This document shows positions 60,903 through 64,000 of a DNA stretch of 64,000 nucleotides, piece by piece. A program made the position numbers and the translations under genes. This stretch comes from Halopenitus malekzadehii (lineage in GTDB: Archaea; Halobacteriota; Halobacteria; Halobacteriales; Haloferacaceae), in the NCBI RefSeq assembly GCF_900108505.1, contig NZ_FNWU01000001.1:760725-824724 (forward strand). Direction: 5' to 3'. The stretch's first letter is position 1, and the number at the start of each line of letters is the position of its first letter. A model generated the notes under the pieces. That model saw only the letters and a program-made list of their open reading frames with translations, made no database searches and was not told where the DNA came from.

Positions 60903-63563
60903 ATGGCTGAACAATCCGGGTCCTCGACGTCGCGCCACGATCGGACCGAACTCCCGATCGAACGCGGATTTCCGATCGAGCGCGTGAACGAGATCGCCGA
61001 GAAGGAGGGGCGGGCAAAGATGTACTACCGACCCATCTACACGATGCACAAGTGGTGGGCGCGACGCCTGGGCTGTGTCTTCCGGGCGGTCTCGCTGTAC
61101 ACGCTGCTCGACGATCCGGAGGCGGTCTCCGTCTACGAACCGGGTCACGAGGGGAGCACGCTCGCGTCCTATGGCGACGACGCCGACGGCGAGTCCGACC
61201 TCGACGTCGCCTCGCTGCTCGAACGCGTGGATATGTCCGACCCGGAGAGCCTCTGGGAACTCTACCCCAAGGACGTTCGTGTCGAGGACAAGAAGATCCT
61301 CGATCCGTTCATGGGCGGCGGCACGTCGCTCGTCGAGGCGTCGCGCTTCGGTGCTGAGGTCGTCGGCAACGACCTGAACCCGGTCGCGTGGTTCGTCACG
61401 AAGAAAGAACTCGAAGCAGGACAGACGGACGTCGAAGAGCTTGAGGAAGCCTTTGAGCAGGTGAAGGAGGACGTCGCCGACGAGATCACGCAGTACTACA
61501 AGACGCCTTGTCCGAATGGTGATCACGAAGCGGACGTGATGTACAACTTCTGGGTGAAGGAGTTGGACTGCGTCTCCTGTGGGCACACGGTTCCGCTGTT
61601 CAAGGACTACCGTGTCGCTGCTGGGCGCTACGAGAACGACGACAAGTACAATGTCCTCTGTCCGGGCTGTGGGTCAGTGACACTGGTGGACGACTGGCAG
61701 TCGGAAAGTGTCTGTAACGACTGTGGACATGGGTTCATTCCTAAGGAAGGGAACGTCTCACGCGGTGGTAAGTATAATTGTCCAGATTGTGGCCAAAAGT
61801 ACGCGATTACAGATGCGATTCAGGAACAGGACGGATACGATCTCCGTCTCTACGCTCTTGAGTACTATTGTGAGGTTTGCGATGAGGCAAACGAAGACAG
61901 GAGCATCCAGAAGGGGTATAAAAAGGCGGAAGCCGTCGATATAGGACTATTCGAAGATGCTCAACAGGAGTGGAAAGATAGCCCCGAACTTCGAGACTTT
62001 GTGCCCGATGAGGAAATCCCACCCGGTCATATGACTTCTGAACGAAATCCCGTTTTCGACCATGGGTTTGAAAAATGGGTTGACTTCTTCAATGATAGGC
62101 AACTTCTAGTCTTGTCGAAACTATTGCGAAGTATATCTCAGGTAGAGGACCGCAACGTCCGTGAGTATCTACTACTTGCGTTCAGTGACTCTCTAAATTT
62201 CAATAATTCACATACAGGGTATCAAGCGGCGATGAACAAAATCCAGCACCTGTTTAAAACCAATTCCTTCGACCCCCCACAAACCCCCTGTGAAAGTAAT
62301 CTCTGGGGAACAAAATATGGGATGGGGAGTTTCACTAAGACATTTGAACTTGTCAAAAGGGGGGTCAATTATGCCCATGCACCTACGGAACGGTACGTTG
62401 ATAATGGAGAAAGTAAAGAAACCGAGCCATTCTCACAGCCGATAGGTGGCGACTTTACTGTCAATCAGGGAGATATGCGGCAGATCAAGGCCACTGATGA
62501 GTATGATGCAGTGATCACAGATCCACCATACTACGATAATATCATGTATTCCGAGGTGGCTGATTTCTACTATGTATGGCAGAAAATTCTACTTGAGGGG
62601 AGTTACGATGGATTTAGTGAAGAGAAGACCCCTCGCGCGGAGTCAATCGTTACAAATCCCTATCTAGAAAAGACTGCTGAGGATTTCGAATCTGAATTGC
62701 AGCAATCATTTTCAGTTATCCATCGTGCTCTCAAAAATGAGGGCACACTCGCTTTTACTTATCACCACAGCGACTCCGAATCCTGGGGTGAACTTCTCGA
62801 ATCGCTCTGTGACGTTGGATTCGAAGTCACAGCCACCTATCCAATTACCGCTGACCTCCACAAGTTCATCTCCGGTGAAGCAGTCTCTTTCGACATCGTC
62901 GTCGTCGCCCGCCCCATCGATGACACCGAACCCGCTTCGTGGAAGTCACTCCGCCGCGACATCTACCGCACGGCCCGGCGCACTCGCCAGCAACTCGAAG
63001 AAAACCGCGACCTCTCCCGCGGCGACATCGGCGTGATGGAGATGGGCGCGTGTTTCCGCGAGTACTCCAAGCATCACGGGAAGGTGCAACGCGACGGCGA
63101 GATCATGAGCGCGAAGGATGTCGTCCAGGAGATTTACGGCATCATCCAAGAGGCCAGCGACATCGGCGTCGAGGACGTGTTCATCGATCTCCTCGACACG
63201 TCGAACGTCTCCTACGACGACGTCAACAAGCTCTGCCGCGGGACGAACGCCACACCGGAGGACCTCAAGGGCACGCGCCTGTACAACCAGGACGACGGCT
63301 TCGAACTCGGCACCTGGGACAACGAGAAGCGCCAGGCGTACATCCAGGAGCGCGTCAACGGCGACGGCGGCGACCACCTCTCGAACCTCGACAAGCTCCA
63401 GTTCCTCCGCTACCGCTACGAGAAGGGGCAGGCGGTCCAGAACTACGTTGAGAAGTGGGACGTCGATGACGACCTGCGCGAACTCGCCGGTCGGCTCGCC
63501 GACGTGACCGGCGACGACACGTACACGCGGGTGCTCGGAGACCGGGATATCACGAGCTACTGA
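60903..63563 (+). CDS. DUF1156-type DNA methyltransferase (adenine-specific, PglXI-like)
   Basis: An 886-residue methyltransferase. The N-terminal DUF1156 region has MYYRPIYTMHKWWARRLG. The SAM motif is ILDPFMGGGTSLVEASRFG and the catalytic motif is AVITDPPYYDNIMYSE (DPPY). Several CxxC pairs between residues about 200 and 325 suggest inserted zinc ribbons. The order is that of PglXI of BREX type 3 and other DUF1156 defence methylases. The central part (about 61700-62880) is AT-rich with unusual codons compared with both ends. It presumably marks self DNA for the associated ATPase and helicase. Confidence 0.84.
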   Translation: MAEQSGSSTSRHDRTELPIERGFPIERVNEIAEKEGRAKMYYRPIYTMHKWWARRLGCVFRAVSLYTLLDDPEAVSVYEPGHEGSTLASYGDDADGESDLDVASLLERVDMSDPESLWELYPKDVRVEDKKILDPFMGGGTSLVEASRFGAEVVGNDLNPVAWFVTKKELEAGQTDVEELEEAFEQVKEDVADEITQYYKTPCPNGDHEADVMYNFWVKELDCVSCGHTVPLFKDYRVAAGRYENDDKYNVLCPGCGSVTLVDDWQSESVCNDCGHGFIPKEGNVSRGGKYNCPDCGQKYAITDAIQEQDGYDLRLYALEYYCEVCDEANEDRSIQKGYKKAEAVDIGLFEDAQQEWKDSPELRDFVPDEEIPPGHMTSERNPVFDHGFEKWVDFFNDRQLLVLSKLLRSISQVEDRNVREYLLLAFSDSLNFNNSHTGYQAAMNKIQHLFKTNSFDPPQTPCESNLWGTKYGMGSFTKTFELVKRGVNYAHAPTERYVDNGESKETEPFSQPIGGDFTVNQGDMRQIKATDEYDAVITDPPYYDNIMYSEVADFYYVWQKILLEGSYDGFSEEKTPRAESIVTNPYLEKTAEDFESELQQSFSVIHRALKNEGTLAFTYHHSDSESWGELLESLCDVGFEVTATYPITADLHKFISGEAVSFDIVVVARPIDDTEPASWKSLRRDIYRTARRTRQQLEENRDLSRGDIGVMEMGACFREYSKHHGKVQRDGEIMSAKDVVQEIYGIIQEASDIGVEDVFIDLLDTSNVSYDDVNKLCRGTNATPEDLKGTRLYNQDDGFELGTWDNEKRQAYIQERVNGDGGDHLSNLDKLQFLRYRYEKGQAVQNYVEKWDVDDDLRELAGRLADVTGDDTYTRVLGDRDITSY

Positions 63564-63652
63564 CAACGGTTGTAGCTCAGTATCTCCGATTCGGGTACGA
63601 CCGAAGGTTTTTGAGCCGGGACGAAGTACACGGTACTGTAGAGAGCTTGAGT

Positions 63653-63931
63653 ATGAGTAAGGAACTAGCCGACCGATTCGAACGCGATCTGTCCGCATCC
63701 GATGAGACAGCGGAGCGTGCACGTCGGGCACGCAGCCGCGGTGCAGCTCTCGACGTAGACTGGGAGCGAGCGTTCGAGGTCTACTATGCTCAAGCGAACC
63801 TGGATCCCAAGAAGTTCATCCGCTTTCCCGATAGGGAAATCGATTTTCCGGATCCAGTCGTAACTGGTCGAGACTTCGGTGACGCTTCGTCGGACGATGA
63901 CGAGCGGTACGAATCGGCCACACCTCGATAG
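63653..63931 (+). CDS. Small acidic protein, possible antitoxin
   Basis: A 92-residue protein starting MSKELADRFERDLSASDETAERARRARSRG and ending FGDASSDDDERYESATPR. The helical N-terminus and acidic C-terminus fit an antitoxin. The following gene begins 12 nt later and opens like a PIN-domain toxin. No DNA-binding domain was recognised. Confidence 0.55.
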   Translation: MSKELADRFERDLSASDETAERARRARSRGAALDVDWERAFEVYYAQANLDPKKFIRFPDREIDFPDPVVTGRDFGDASSDDDERYESATPR

Positions 63932-63942
63932 CTCGCTTTTCG

Positions 63943-64000
63943 ATGGAGGCTACGCTGGACGTTCTGGATACACAACTACTGGTCTATATGGCCAACGAGG
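63943..64000 (+). CDS. Start of a probable PIN-domain protein (partial)
   Basis: The 19 visible residues, MEATLDVLDTQLLVYMANE, resemble the first strand of PIN-domain ribonucleases, whose first catalytic Asp lies in V.DT..L.Y. The frame continues beyond the window. With the preceding gene it may form a toxin-antitoxin pair. Confidence 0.4.
   Translation, partial: MEATLDVLDTQLLVYMANE

Overview
The window reads as a high-GC chromosome segment of a halophilic archaeon (class Halobacteria, Haloferacales/Halorubrum-like). The evidence is strongly acidic proteins, a TFB, an LrpA1-type regulator beside an archaeal 2-oxoacid:ferredoxin oxidoreductase, a halocyanin-like blue copper protein, a UbiA-type archaeal lipid synthase, and many short ATGA overlaps and leaderless-looking starts. 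No rRNA, CRISPR array or replication origin was recognised. One tRNA (Arg, anticodon TCG) is present.

Layout. 1-2.9 kb: end of a glycine-cleavage operon (gcvT-gcvH-gcvPA, minus strand), with a divergent IclR-type regulator at 3.0-3.8 kb whose start codon lies inside a perfect palindrome. 4.5-11.9 kb: a nitrous-oxide-reductase maturation cluster (NosL/NosD fusion, NosF, NosY, a two-domain winged-helix regulator, a small membrane protein, a Sco-like copper chaperone, a SafE-like membrane protein and NosL), but no nosZ. 12-36 kb: mostly single housekeeping or conserved haloarchaeal genes, including a molybdopterin oxidoreductase, MenF, a PAC2 protein, an RNA m5C methyltransferase with a companion gene, a CDF transporter, SRAP, an exonuclease-like protein, an Agl23-like membrane protein, TFB, a TcuA-like flavoprotein, a METTL5-like methyltransferase, a rhomboid, halocyanin, an HTTM protein, an MFS protein, a RIO-like kinase and a HerA-like ATPase. 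36-44 kb: DinB, a 690-nt AT-rich spacer holding a structured three-stem palindrome, an amidohydrolase-Rieske pair, and lrpA1-porB-porA.

Accessory region 1 (44-48 kb): an intact IS605-family tnpB element with a small RHH gene, a truncated DNA-methylase tail, hicBA plus an orphan hicB, and a relic of a phage-type repressor. A second, decayed tnpB right end sits at 18.0-18.4 kb and now supplies the 3' end of the SRAP gene. 48-53 kb returns to core-like genes (ABC exporter, MsrA, RecA-fold ATPase, DGGGP synthase) and ends at the tRNA-Arg.

Accessory region 2 (53.2-64 kb), just downstream of the tRNA, is a probable defence island. A SNF2-type helicase and a coiled-coil/zinc-ribbon partner are transcribed leftward from a shared spacer. 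Divergent from them is a DUF499/BrxC-like P-loop ATPase of about 1070 residues, followed on the plus strand by a DUF1156-type DNA methyltransferase. Between these two lie a Fic-like relic, a small charged protein and a three-TM protein. A likely antitoxin-toxin (PIN-like) pair runs off the right edge. The gene set resembles BREX type 3 or related DUF499/DUF1156 modules but lacks PglZ and other hallmark genes within the window. This is the best candidate for an incompletely described system. The methyltransferase has an AT-rich middle between GC-rich ends, as if its central part had been exchanged.
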